Positions 53,335 to 62,183 of a DNA stretch of 64,000 nucleotides are shown in pieces (the stretch's first letter is position 1; the number at the start of each line of letters is the position of its first letter). The stretch covers positions 78,875-142,874 of the forward strand of contig NZ_JACSYA010000019.1 of the NCBI RefSeq assembly GCF_029870285.1, in the 5' to 3' direction. A model generated the notes under the pieces. It ran no database searches and was not told the origin of the DNA. It saw only the letters and a program-made list of their open reading frames with translations. Source of the stretch: Delftia sp. PS-11. Lineage in GTDB: Bacteria; Pseudomonadota; Gammaproteobacteria; Burkholderiales; Burkholderiaceae_C. Made by a program: the position numbers and the translations under genes.

Positions 53335-53349
53335 ATAGCGAATAGCTAT
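53335..53349 (+). promoter_or_regulatory. OxyR-like half element upstream of catalase
   Basis: ATAG-N7-CTAT at 53335-53349 matches one half of the tetrameric OxyR pattern ATAG-N7-CTAT-N7-ATAG-N7-CTAT. The second half is not found at the right spacing. It lies 67 bp before the catalase ATG in an AT-rich leader. Confidence 0.4.
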
Positions 53350-53415
53350 TAATTTTCTGTACCCCGGCCGTGCATAGCGGCTGGGCAATGCCACCCCCTC
53401 GATCAAGGAGAGACC

Positions 53416-54867
53416 ATGACCCACAAGCTCACCACCGCCGCTGGCGCCCCGGTTCCCAACAACCAGGACTCGCTGACCGCAGGCCCGCGCGGCCCCCTGC
53501 TTCTGCAGGACCTGTGGCATCTGGAAAAAATGGCCCACTTCAACCGCGAAGTGATTCCCGAGCGCCGCATGCATGCCAAGGGCTCGGGTGCCTTTGGCAC
53601 ATTCACCGTCACTGGCGATATCACGCCCTATACCCGCGCCAAGGTGTTTTCCGAGATTGGCAAACAGACCGAAGTATTCGCACGCTTTTCCACCGTCGCC
53701 GGCGAACGCGGCGCCGCCGATGCCGAGCGCGATATCCGAGGCTTTGCCGTCAAGCTCTATACCGAGGAAGGCAACTGGGATCTGGTGGGCAACAACACGC
53801 CTGTGTTCTTCTTCCGCGACCCGCTCAAATTCCCTGACCTGAACAAGGCGGTCAAGCGCGACCCCTACACCAATCTGCGCTCGCCAGAGAGCAACTGGGA
53901 CTTCTGGACCGGGCTGCCAGAAGCATTGCACCAGATCACCATCGTCATGAGCGACCGGGGCATTCCGCGCGGCTACCGCCACATGCATGGCTTTGGCTCG
54001 CACACCTACAGCTTCATCAACGCCCGCAACGAGCGCCACTGGGTCAAGTTCCACTGGGTCTGCCAGCAGGGCATTGAAAACCTCACCGACGCCCAGGCCG
54101 CCGCCGTGGTCGCCGCAGACCGCGAAAGCAGCCAACGCGACCTGCTCGAAGCCATCGACCGCGGCGAATTCCCCCGCTGGAAGCTGTGCGTGCAGATCAT
54201 GCCCGAGCACGAAGCCGAGACCTACCGCTTCCACCCCTTCGACCTGACCAAGGTCTGGAGCAAGAAGGACTACCCGCTGATCGAAGTCGGCGTGATGGAG
54301 CTCAACCGCAATCCACGCAACTACCACGCCGACGTGGAGCAGGCCTCGTTCACACCGGCCAATCTGGTGCCCGGCATCGGCCCTTCGCCCGACCGCATGC
54401 TGCAGTCGCGCCTGTTCGCCTACGGCGATGCCGCACGCTACCGCCTGGGCGTGAACCACCACCAGATTCCCGTGAACGCGCCGCGCTGCCCCTACCACGC
54501 CTACCACCGCGACGGCGCCATGCGTGTGGACGGCAACTACGGCGGCACCATCGCCTATGAACCCAACACCAAGGGGCAATGGCAGGAACAGCCCGCATTC
54601 GCCGAGCCCCCGCTGGCACTGCACGGCGCTGCCGACCGCTGGAACTACCGCGAGGATGACAGCGACTACTTCACCCAGCCCGGCGACCTGTTCCGCCTGC
54701 TCACGCCCGATGCGCAGCAGCGCCTGTTCGAGAACACGGCGCGCAACATCGCCGGAGTGTCCGAGCACATCGTGCAAAAGCATATCGCGCACTGCACCCA
54801 GGCCGACCCGGCCTACGGCCAAGGCGTGGCCGATGCCATCGCACGGCAAAGGGCTGGAACGCTCTGA
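53416..54867 (+). CDS. katA: Monofunctional heme catalase
   Basis: A 483-residue small-subunit (clade 3-like) catalase that dismutates hydrogen peroxide. The active-site His is H53 in [13 protein letters not shown]. The distal Asn region is [22 protein letters not shown]. The proximal heme-ligand Tyr is in [29 protein letters not shown]. It lacks a signal peptide, so it is cytoplasmic. AAGGAG precedes ATG 53416. It is monocistronic, with a strong terminator at 54883. A half OxyR-like element lies upstream, compatible with peroxide induction. Confidence 0.97.
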   Translation: MTHKLTTAAGAPVPNNQDSLTAGPRGPLLLQDLWHLEKMAHFNREVIPERRMHAKGSGAFGTFTVTGDITPYTRAKVFSEIGKQTEVFARFSTVAGERGAADAERDIRGFAVKLYTEEGNWDLVGNNTPVFFFRDPLKFPDLNKAVKRDPYTNLRSPESNWDFWTGLPEALHQITIVMSDRGIPRGYRHMHGFGSHTYSFINARNERHWVKFHWVCQQGIENLTDAQAAAVVAADRESSQRDLLEAIDRGEFPRWKLCVQIMPEHEAETYRFHPFDLTKVWSKKDYPLIEVGVMELNRNPRNYHADVEQASFTPANLVPGIGPSPDRMLQSRLFAYGDAARYRLGVNHHQIPVNAPRCPYHAYHRDGAMRVDGNYGGTIAYEPNTKGQWQEQPAFAEPPLALHGAADRWNYREDDSDYFTQPGDLFRLLTPDAQQRLFENTARNIAGVSEHIVQKHIAHCTQADPAYGQGVADAIARQRAGTL

Positions 54868-54882
54868 GCCGCTGGCACAGTG

Positions 54883-54917
54883 AAAAGCGCCTGGCACGCA
54901 TGCCAGGCGCTTTTTTT
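54883..54917 (+). terminator. Rho-independent terminator of catalase
   Basis: AAAAGCGCCTGGCA (54883-54896) pairs with TGCCAGGCGCTTTT (54901-54914) around CGCA, followed by a T-run. It can also end the convergent chemoreceptor transcript, since the stem is flanked by A-runs on the other side. Confidence 0.92.
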
Positions 54918-54963
54918 GTTGCACAGGACCTGCCGCAATATGCTCAGCTGTGCACAAAAAATC

Positions 54964-56856
54964 CTATGCAGTGAGAATTTTTTGATTATTGATTTTGAAT
55001 TCCCCCACCTCTTTCAATAGCCGGCCTGCCTGCTCCTTGAGACTCGACGCTGCTGCAGCTGACTCCTCAACAAGCGCAGAATTTTGTTGCGTCGCCATAT
55101 CCAGATCCCCAATAGATGCATTGATATTTGAAATTTCCGAATCTTGCTGATTGGATGCAAGCCGGATCTCATCAATAATTGTACTGACTCGCAAAACAGA
55201 CTCCCGAAGTTCCTGCATTGTCACCCCTGCCTGTGCCACCTGTATTGAACCGTTGGAAACCTGGTCAACACTGTTCGTTATCAAGCTGCGTATTTCTTTT
55301 GCAGCCGCACTTGAACGGCCAGCAAGGGCACGAACCTCGGCAGCAACAACGGCGAAACCACGCCCCTGATCGCCGGCACGTGCAGCTTCAACAGCGGCAT
55401 TGAGTGCAAGAATATTGGTTTGAAATGCAATGCCATCTATTACACCAATAATATCAGCAATTTTTTCTGAAGCCTCGTTGATACCATTCATTGTGGCTAC
55501 TACCTGGCCTACCGCAGCACCGCCTCGCTCGGCAACGTCCTTTGCAACCTGGGCCAGTTGACCCGCATTTTTGGTAGATTGAGCATTGGATTGCACACTT
55601 GCTGTCAACTCTGACAAAGACAAAGCTGCCTGCTGAAGGGCACTGGCCGTCTGCTCTGTGCGATGGCTTAAATCATAATTACCCTGAGCGACCTCTGTGC
55701 TGGCGGTTGAAATTGAATCTGCCGCCAGCCGTACCTCGGAAACCATTCTTTCCAGTGAGGCAGCAAATCGATTGAACGCGCTGGCCAACGCACCAATTTC
55801 ATCGCCTGTTTCTACGGGCATCCTCCTTGTCAAATCGCCGTTTCCATCTGCAATATCACTGAGCATTTTTGCGGCACGCCTCACGGGTGCAGCAATTGCG
55901 TGACTGACCAGGAAAATAACTATCAGACCAATGCCTCCCCCAATCACACTGGTTGCCAGAACTGTAATTTTTGCAGTATTTCGCACCCATCCAAACACTT
56001 CATTTTCAGGCACTTGCACAATAACATAAGCATCTATTTCAGGCAAATAAGATGAAGCGATGATTTTATCACCTTCACCGCTTTTATATTCTACGATAGA
56101 TAGCTTCTCTTTGGAGAGAATCTTTTCTCCAATTTCCTTATTCATTCCTGGAAGATCAGAAAAATTATGTTTGCCATCCACAAGCGTAGAATCTTGATGT
56201 ATCAGAATCATCCCATTTGAACGAACAAGATAAACAGAACCTGATTCACCCACCTTGAATGTACGCACCGCATTTGCCAGAGAATCAATTGACAACCCCA
56301 ATCCAGCAGCACCAGATTTTCCACCACCGGCATCAAACCTGACATTAATGAACATCATATAACTGTCAGCGTTGGAGTTTTTATCAATTTCCAAAGTGTA
56401 TGGCCGATTATTTGCCATAAACCCTTGATAGAACCACTGATCATTTGGACTATCCCTGGAAATATCATGCAGATACCCAGCCTCAGTGAAGTATTTTCCA
56501 GAATCAGCAGAAACCCAGAATACAGAGGCTGCACCAGTTGCCTCCTTCAACGAAGTTGCATACTTTTTCCAAGCCTCTACCCCAGCATCACCATACCCCT
56601 GCCTCTCCCAATCAAGCAAATAACTGTTATTCGCTATGCTTTGTGCATTGGTCAATGGTATCGCTATTTTTCTGAGAATTTCATTCCTTATTTCCCCCAC
56701 AACTGCCGGCAGCTCCACATTGATAGTTCGCTCTCGAACACTGGTTTTTGTCATATAAAATCCAAGCGCCGAAGAAATTATCAAAAAGATAACCATACTG
56801 CTTGCCATGCTGAGGAGCAGCTTCTGTCGTATTGACATTTTGTCGAAGAAATTCAT
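54964..56856 (-). CDS. Methyl-accepting chemotaxis protein with double-Cache sensor, AT-rich
   Basis: Chemoreceptor of 630 residues. First membrane helix about 12-34 (LLLSMASSMVIFLIISSALGFYM). The periplasmic dCache domain runs about 40-280 (ATGAASVFWVSADSGKYFTEAGYLHDISRDSPNDQWFYQGFMANNRPYTLEIDKN, SYMMFINVRFDAGGGKSGAAGLGLSI). Second helix about 298-325, then HAMP and the signalling tip [51 protein letters not shown]. No pentapeptide at the C-terminus. Codon use and base composition differ sharply from all neighbours, with many A/T third positions and a very AT-rich leader, suggesting transfer. No clear Shine-Dalgarno before the ATG. Confidence 0.92.
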   Translation of the reverse strand: MNFFDKMSIRQKLLLSMASSMVIFLIISSALGFYMTKTSVRERTINVELPAVVGEIRNEILRKIAIPLTNAQSIANNSYLLDWERQGYGDAGVEAWKKYATSLKEATGAASVFWVSADSGKYFTEAGYLHDISRDSPNDQWFYQGFMANNRPYTLEIDKNSNADSYMMFINVRFDAGGGKSGAAGLGLSIDSLANAVRTFKVGESGSVYLVRSNGMILIHQDSTLVDGKHNFSDLPGMNKEIGEKILSKEKLSIVEYKSGEGDKIIASSYLPEIDAYVIVQVPENEVFGWVRNTAKITVLATSVIGGGIGLIVIFLVSHAIAAPVRRAAKMLSDIADGNGDLTRRMPVETGDEIGALASAFNRFAASLERMVSEVRLAADSISTASTEVAQGNYDLSHRTEQTASALQQAALSLSELTASVQSNAQSTKNAGQLAQVAKDVAERGGAAVGQVVATMNGINEASEKIADIIGVIDGIAFQTNILALNAAVEAARAGDQGRGFAVVAAEVRALAGRSSAAAKEIRSLITNSVDQVSNGSIQVAQAGVTMQELRESVLRVSTIIDEIRLASNQQDSEISNINASIGDLDMATQQNSALVEESAAAASSLKEQAGRLLKEVGEFKINNQKILTA

Positions 56857-57068
56857 TATTTAATCGCAGTCAAAGTGGGCCTTGCGGATTATCATTGATA
56901 ATGAATATACTAATATATCAATATCATGCTTTATACTATATTAATATTCATATTATAAATATAAATAATATCTTCAACATGGATTGAAGCAGAAAATTAA
57001 TATTGAGCACCACCCTTCAAATGAGCGATTGAAAATCCGTCAAAAATCTCACTGATAGCAAAGGACTT

Positions 57069-58451
57069 CTACACTTCGGCAGCGCTGAACGGCTCGGGCC
57101 GTCGCGCCAGCAGATGCGACAGCCGCCGAAGACCGGCCTGCAGGTGCCCACGGTCCTTGATGCTGCCCAAGGAGACCCGGATGGCATTCACGGACTCGCT
57201 GCCAGTGGCGAATGCCTGCGCTGGCGTGACGGCGATGCCCTCGCTGCCGGCAGCGCGCGCAAGCTGCGAACTGCTCCAATACCCCGGCAACTCAAGCCAT
57301 GCATGCAGGCCGTCTCCTGCGCCGCTGTACCGCCCCGCCAGAATATCCCTGGCCATGCGGTGGCGCAGACGCGCCTCCTTGCGTACGCCTTGCATCAATG
57401 CGCCAGCCGAACCGTCAAGAATCCACTGCGTGGCCAGGGCGGCAGTCAAGGGGGCGGCCATCAACGCAAATGACCGGAGTGCTGCCAGGAAACGCTCGCG
57501 CTCGTGCAGGCCAGGGATGAGCACAAAAGCGACGCGCAGGCCGGGCGTCAGGCATTTCGACAGCGTCGAGATGTAGTACACCTGTTGCGGGGCAAATGTG
57601 GCGATGGGCGGCGGCGGGGCATCGGCCAGGAGCCAGTAGGGATCGTCCTCGACGATGCGCACATTGCAGCGCTTCGCAATGCTGGCAATCTCCTTGCGCC
57701 GGGATTGCGCCATGGTGATGGCAGTCGGGTTGTGCAATGTCGGATTGAGATAGACCAGCCCGGGCTTGTACTGGCGGCACGCCTGCTCCAGCCTCTCGGG
57801 CACCATCCCATGCCTGTCTGCTGCCACCGCGATGATGCGCCGGCCGAGCTGGGTGCCTGCAGTCAACAGGCCGGGATAGCTGGCCGGCTCCGCCAGAATC
57901 ACATCGCCAGGCGCTGTCAGCGCCAGGATCAGCGCGGCGATCGCTGCTTGCGCACCCGGACAGACAACCACCTGCAGAGGATCCAGATCTCCAAACATCG
58001 GCTCAAGCCACCTGGCGCCCGCCCTGCGGTCAGAGTCGCTTCCCCCACCCAGGTGGTAAGTCATCAGCAACCCGGTATCCGCACTCATCAATACCTGAGA
58101 CAGGCCTTGCTTCAACAGGTCGTCGAAGTCCACGCCATCGGGTGGTGGCGGGGTATTCATGCTCAGATCGAGGACCGAGGTCCATTCGACTTTTGGCGCC
58201 GCGACATACGTGCCCCGAGCGCCGCGCCCCTCCAGCAAGTGGCGGCGCCTGGCTTCGTCGTATGCGCGCGTGACCGTGGTCAGGTCAACGTCCAGCTGCG
58301 CTGCCAACCGGCGCTGAGGAGGCAGACGATCCCCCGGTTTGAGCGCTCCGTCTGCCACTGCCGCCTGCAGCGCATCCGCGATCTGCAAAAAGCGGGGCCC
58401 GCCCTGCATGGCCAATCGCGGCAGCCAGGTCGGCAAACTGTCATCTTGCAT
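57069..58451 (-). CDS. MocR-type regulator (GntR winged helix fused to PLP aminotransferase-like domain)
   Basis: A 460-residue fusion protein. The N-terminal GntR winged helix is FLQIADALQAAVADGALKPGDRLPPQRRLAAQLDVDLTTVTRAYDEARRRHLLEGRGARGTYV (about 20-82). The remaining 370 residues are a fold-type I aminotransferase domain: CPGAQAAIAALILAL, ILAEPASYPGL, the PLP lysine in YYISTLSKCLTPGLRVAF, and EDDPYWLL. Such proteins sense PLP or amino acids and regulate neighbouring genes. ATG 58451 (MQDDSLPTWLPRLAMQGG) is chosen; the open frame 80 codons upstream has no protein character. Divergent from a 77-residue membrane protein, 163 bp away, a possible target. Confidence 0.92.
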   Translation of the reverse strand: MQDDSLPTWLPRLAMQGGPRFLQIADALQAAVADGALKPGDRLPPQRRLAAQLDVDLTTVTRAYDEARRRHLLEGRGARGTYVAAPKVEWTSVLDLSMNTPPPPDGVDFDDLLKQGLSQVLMSADTGLLMTYHLGGGSDSDRRAGARWLEPMFGDLDPLQVVVCPGAQAAIAALILALTAPGDVILAEPASYPGLLTAGTQLGRRIIAVAADRHGMVPERLEQACRQYKPGLVYLNPTLHNPTAITMAQSRRKEIASIAKRCNVRIVEDDPYWLLADAPPPPIATFAPQQVYYISTLSKCLTPGLRVAFVLIPGLHERERFLAALRSFALMAAPLTAALATQWILDGSAGALMQGVRKEARLRHRMARDILAGRYSGAGDGLHAWLELPGYWSSSQLARAAGSEGIAVTPAQAFATGSESVNAIRVSLGSIKDRGHLQAGLRRLSHLLARRPEPFSAAEV

Positions 58452-58614
58452 GGTTTTCAGGGGCGGCGCTGACGCCGATGTATGGAAATTGCTTTTAAGT
58501 AGTATCTCCCAGAGCGTGCAGCACAACCATCCTTGCATGGCTGTTGCTGGCGTTTGAGCCTCCCTCGTGCGGGGGCCGTTTTCCTCACGCAAGCCATCGG
58601 CTGGAAATTTCAAA

Positions 58615-58848
58615 ATGATCGATTGGACCCCTATCGTCTTCGTTGTGTTCAAGGTGCTCATCTTCGGCACGAGCATGTTCTTCGCCATCAAGTGGCATTA
58701 CGACCAGGGCAAGAAGGGGATGGACCGGCGCGCGCTGCTGCGTGCCGGCGGCAAGGTGGCGGCCATCTTCATGCTGGGGCTGCTGTGTGTGCTGCTCTTC
58801 ACCTTCACCCTTGCCAGCACGCTGGGCATGGACCTGCGCATGCCGTGA
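58615..58848 (+). CDS. Small membrane protein, 77 residues, unknown
   Basis: MIDWTPIVFVVFKVLIFGTSMFFAIKWHYDQGKKGMDRRALLRAGGKVAAIFMLGLLCVLLFTFTLASTLGMDLRMP: two membrane helices (about 6-25 and 47-68) joined by a short basic loop (KKGMDRRALLRAGGK), so both ends probably face the periplasm. Family not recognised. It is divergent from the MocR-type regulator and convergent with chrA, and is the only gene in its transcription unit. Such a lone small gene next to MocR makes it a candidate target. Ribosome-binding site weak (GGAAA). Confidence 0.75.
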   Translation: MIDWTPIVFVVFKVLIFGTSMFFAIKWHYDQGKKGMDRRALLRAGGKVAAIFMLGLLCVLLFTFTLASTLGMDLRMP

Positions 58849-58945
58849 GTGACAGGATTGGCTGTCCGCTATCCAGCAATGAAGGCGAAAGCCATGGGTT
58901 TCGAACAGCGCCCAGGCAGGCACCGGACACGGTGCCACCACCGTG

Positions 58946-60307
58946 TCAGATCAAGAGCCTGAGAGCCAGCCCCGCCAGGCCTGCCGCCACAATGACATGG
59001 ATCACATTGGCTTTGAAGCGCAGCAATGCAATGGCTGCGGCAATGCCTATCACGACCGAAGGCCAGTCCATGCCGCCGGTCAGTCCACGTGGCCAGATGA
59101 CGTGCCAGGCGAAAAAGACGGCAAGATTCACGATGACGCCGACCACAGCGGCGGTGATCCCGGCCAGCGGGGCTGTGAATTTCAGATTGCCATGGGTGGA
59201 CTCGATGAAGGGACCGCCGAGCAGGATGAAAAAGAACGAGGGCAGGAAAGTGAAAAAGGTCGCCACCGCAGCGGCCACAGTTCCTGCGAGCAGCAGCGAG
59301 TCTGAGCCAAAAATGGCCTTGGTCCAGCCACCAACGAAAGCCACGAACGACACCACCATGATGAGCGGCCCAGGCGTGGTTTCGCCCAGGGCCAGGCCAT
59401 CCATCATCTGCACCGCAGTCAGCCACTGGAAATGCTCCACTGCGCCCTGGTAGACATACGGCAGCACTGCATACGCGCCCCCAAACGTCATCAGCGCCGC
59501 CTTGGTGAAAAACCAGCCCATCTGGACCAACGTGGAGTGTGGCCCGTACAACGCAGCCAGGCTGCCCATGGCCATCGCCCACAAGGCCACGCAGATCACA
59601 AGCACCCGCCAGAAACGGCGCCATGAAAACCTGGCATGCTGCGGCGCGGGCGTGTCGTCGTCGATGAGTGCCGGCCTCATGTCCTGGTGTTGCCCTCCCT
59701 TTGCGTGGCCGGCCCCGCCACCGAATGCGGCAGGACGCAGTTTGCCGCCAATGAAGCCCACCATGGCAGCGGCCATGACGATGAGCGGGAACGGCACATT
59801 GAGCGCAAAAATGGCGGCAAAGGCTGCGACCGCGATGCACCAGTGCCAGCGGTTGGTCAGGGAGCGCGAACCCACCCGGTAGGCTGCCTGCGCCACCAGT
59901 GCAGTCACGGCCGGCTTGATGCCATAGAAAAAGCCAGCCACCATGGGAACATCGCCATGGGCCATGTAGAGCCAGGCCAGAGCGGTGATGATGAACAGCG
60001 AGGGCAGCACGAACAGCATGCCGGCCAGGACGCCGCCCCACGTCCGGTGCAGCAGCCAGCCCAGGTAGGTCGCCAATTGCTGGGCTTCAGGCCCTGGCAG
60101 CAGCATGCAATAATTCAGCGCATGCAAGAAGCGCTTTTCCGAAATCCACCGGCGGCGATCCACAAGCTCCTCGTGCATCAGCGCAATCTGGCCCGCAGGA
60201 CCACCAAAGCTGATGAAGCCGAGCTTCAGCCAGAAACGAAGCGCTTCGGATAGCGAAAGGGATGTGGGCGGGGCAGGATCGGCTGTGGCAGGCAAAGCGG
60301 TGTGCAC
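58946..60307 (-). CDS. chrA: Chromate transporter, ChrA/CHR family
   Basis: About 453 residues of a bidomain CHR-family membrane protein that exports chromate by proton antiport in characterised members. Each half carries the family motif: FWLKLGFISFGGPAGQIALMHEELVDRRRWISEKRFLHALNYCMLLPGPEAQQLATYLGW in the first and GWFFTKAALMTFGGAYAVLPYVYQ...LTAVQMMDGLALGETTPGPLIMVVSFVAFVGGW in the second. A linker with GGQHQDMRPALIDDDTPAPQ joins them. The start is taken at GTG 60307, preceded by GGAG; the true start is uncertain because no good ATG exists nearby and the frame is open to 60436. It follows a TetR-type gene on the same strand by 133 bp. Confidence 0.88.
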   Translation of the reverse strand: MHTALPATADPAPPTSLSLSEALRFWLKLGFISFGGPAGQIALMHEELVDRRRWISEKRFLHALNYCMLLPGPEAQQLATYLGWLLHRTWGGVLAGMLFVLPSLFIITALAWLYMAHGDVPMVAGFFYGIKPAVTALVAQAAYRVGSRSLTNRWHWCIAVAAFAAIFALNVPFPLIVMAAAMVGFIGGKLRPAAFGGGAGHAKGGQHQDMRPALIDDDTPAPQHARFSWRRFWRVLVICVALWAMAMGSLAALYGPHSTLVQMGWFFTKAALMTFGGAYAVLPYVYQGAVEHFQWLTAVQMMDGLALGETTPGPLIMVVSFVAFVGGWTKAIFGSDSLLLAGTVAAAVATFFTFLPSFFFILLGGPFIESTHGNLKFTAPLAGITAAVVGVIVNLAVFFAWHVIWPRGLTGGMDWPSVVIGIAAAIALLRFKANVIHVIVAAGLAGLALRLLI

Positions 60308-60440
60308 AGAAACTCCATGGAGGATTTCCAGCGCTTGGACGAAACACCGTCTACCCTTGTGGGACGGGAGGCTGCATTCCCGGTAGGGAAATTCTAGCCC
60401 AAGCCGCTTCTTCAACGATGTGTTGCCACGCAACACTGGG

Positions 60441-60998
60441 TCAATGCAATTGGCCTTTCACAATCGCCTCGATCTGAGGCCATCCGGGCAGCATGCCGGA
60501 GTCCGGCCCGAACATCTGCGCGCTGACGATCATTCCTTCGATCAGCGTGAACAGCAGCCGGGCCTGCGCGGATGGTTCCTGTACGGCGGCCTCCACCAGA
60601 CAACGCTCGATCAGGCCAAGGATCAGTGACTTGTGCGCGCGCGATGCGGCCAGGACCGGTTCGCTTTGCCCCGCGAACTCCTGCGACGCCTTGATGAACA
60701 GGCAACCATGAAAGTCAGGCTGGCGGAACCACGCGCCATGCCATTCAAAAATGGCTGCAAGCCGGGCCAGGCCGGGCGAGGCTTTGTCCATGGCCTGGCG
60801 AAGCGATGCGATGAACTCCTCGTCCCGCAAGCGCAAGACCTCGACGATCAACTGCTCCTTGCTGCCAAACTGGCTGTAGAGCGTCATCTTCGAGGCCCCG
60901 GAGACTGCCGCGATCTTGTCGACCCCCGTGGAGTGATAGCTGTTTTCCGAGAAAAGACTTTTGGCTGCCGCGAGGATAGCCTGTCTTTTTTCCGTCAT
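60441..60998 (-). CDS. TetR/AcrR-family transcriptional regulator
   Basis: A 185-residue regulator. The helix-turn-helix is KRQAILAAAKSLFSENSYHSTGVDKIAAVSGASKMTLYSQFGSKEQLIVEVLRLRDEEF (about 3-62), followed by a helical ligand domain (FEWHGAWFRQPDFHGCLFIKASQEFAGQSEPVLAASRAHKSLILGLIERCL). A cysteine in FHGCLF is common in TetR proteins that sense electrophiles; that is only a hint. ATG 60998 is used. Divergent from an HPP membrane protein across 179 bp that hold a long dyad operator (61118-61137). Confidence 0.92.
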   Translation of the reverse strand: MTEKRQAILAAAKSLFSENSYHSTGVDKIAAVSGASKMTLYSQFGSKEQLIVEVLRLRDEEFIASLRQAMDKASPGLARLAAIFEWHGAWFRQPDFHGCLFIKASQEFAGQSEPVLAASRAHKSLILGLIERCLVEAAVQEPSAQARLLFTLIEGMIVSAQMFGPDSGMLPGWPQIEAIVKGQLH

Positions 60999-61117
60999 GT
61001 TGGTTCCGTTTGTTCGCTGTCTCGAAATTTTAAGCTGCCCGCCAGGCGGCAGGCATGCGGCGCGTTCACCCAACCCGCGTCAGCGGCACACGGCCATGAT
61101 CGGAAACCGCTTGCAAC

Positions 61118-61137
61118 TATACAGACCTGTCAGTATA
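61118..61137. promoter_or_regulatory. Dyad operator overlapping the HPP gene promoter
   Basis: TATACAGACCTGTCAGTATA is a dyad of form TATAC-N-GAC-N2-GTC-N-GTATA. It lies between a possible -35 (TTGCAA, 61111-61116) and -10 (TATAAT, 61136-61141) of the HPP gene, where TetR binding would block transcription. Confidence 0.75.
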
Positions 61138-61177
61138 TAATTCACCCCATGGCCAAGGCTGGCACCATGGAGGTAAC

Positions 61178-61699
61178 GTGATCAAGACTTTTCGGGAAAA
61201 AATCGGCGGAACAACGGCATCGCCGCCGCGAGCGCCCCTGATGCGGATCGCTGCGGCATTCGTTGGCGGTGCCGCAGGTATCGGGCTGCTGGCCTTTCTG
61301 ACGGATGCATACGGCGCAGCCTTGCTGATGGCCCCCTTCGGGGCCACCTGCGTACTGCTCTTTGCAGTGCCCGACTCGCCGCTGGCTCAACCGCGCAACG
61401 TGATCGGCGGCCATGTCGTGGCAACGGCGGTCGGCCTCATCGCCACACGCCTGTCGCCGTCGATATCGCCTGCCGAGATGGGCATCGTCGTAGGCCTGGC
61501 GATTGCGGCCATGCAGCTGGTCCGGGCTGTTCACCCGCCAGCAGGGGCCGACCCCATCGTGGTGATGATGCTCGGCCCGACTGTTCCCTGGTCTTTCCTC
61601 GTGCTGCCGGCTCTCGCGGGCGCCGTCATTCTCGTCATGATCGCCCTTGTGGTGAATAACGTAGAGCGCGGCTCCAGGTGGCCCAAATACTGGCTCTGA
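61178..61699 (+). CDS. HPP family integral membrane protein
   Basis: A 173-residue membrane protein of the HPP family, with about four helices (23-45, 50-68, 78-95, 103-120 and a last one at 136-160). The family motif is AVHPPAGADPIVVMMLGPTVPWSFLVLPALAGAVILV; MAPFGATCVLLFAVPDSPLAQPRNVIGGHV is also typical. Some members transport nitrite in chloroplasts or cyanobacteria; others are unassigned. The start codon is GTG 61178 with an ideal GGAGGT 4 nt upstream. It is controlled in all likelihood by the divergent TetR protein. Confidence 0.88.
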   Translation: MIKTFREKIGGTTASPPRAPLMRIAAAFVGGAAGIGLLAFLTDAYGAALLMAPFGATCVLLFAVPDSPLAQPRNVIGGHVVATAVGLIATRLSPSISPAEMGIVVGLAIAAMQLVRAVHPPAGADPIVVMMLGPTVPWSFLVLPALAGAVILVMIALVVNNVERGSRWPKYWL

Positions 61700-61720
61700 G
61701 CATGGCTACCGGCGGCGCTT

Positions 61721-62107
61721 TCACACCCATACATCGTTCAGTGCCGTGCGTTCACCGCCCTGCTCCCTCGTGTTGAGCACGCCACGCGGCTCGATCAGCA
61801 GGAGCCGGGCCTCGTGCTCGGCGCAGGGTTTGTGTTCAACGCCCTGGGGGACCACATACAGCTCCCCAGGGCGCAGCAGCACATGGCCGTCGCGGAAATC
61901 GATGCGCAGTTCGCCCTCCAGCACCAGAAAGGCCTCGTCGGTCGTGGCATGCGAATGCCAGACGAAGTCGCCCTGCACGCGCACGATCTTGAACTGGTAG
62001 TCGTTCATCTCGGCAACGACGCGGGGCGTCCACTGGCCGCTGAAGCGGGCGAATTTCTCAGAGAAGTTGATGGCCTGGTATGGCTGGGATGCGGTGGTTT
62101 GTGCCAT
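61721..62107 (-). CDS. Cupin domain protein
   Basis: A 128-residue single-domain cupin. Motif 1 is VWHSHATTDEAFLVLEGELRIDF with metal-type ligands HSH and E; motif 2 is LRPGELYVVPQGVEHKPCAEHEARLLLIEP, supplying His. Small cupins of this type are often binding or sensing proteins, sometimes dioxygenases; no specific role is evident. GAGG precedes ATG 62107. It is convergent with the HPP gene (21 bp) and downstream of an AraC regulator on the same strand (76 bp). Confidence 0.88.
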   Translation of the reverse strand: MAQTTASQPYQAINFSEKFARFSGQWTPRVVAEMNDYQFKIVRVQGDFVWHSHATTDEAFLVLEGELRIDFRDGHVLLRPGELYVVPQGVEHKPCAEHEARLLLIEPRGVLNTREQGGERTALNDVWV

Positions 62108-62183
62108 TGCGGAACCTCATTGCAAGCGGTGAAGCCGCCATGCTAGGAACCGCAAGGCATCCGGTCTTGCACGATCGTGCAAC

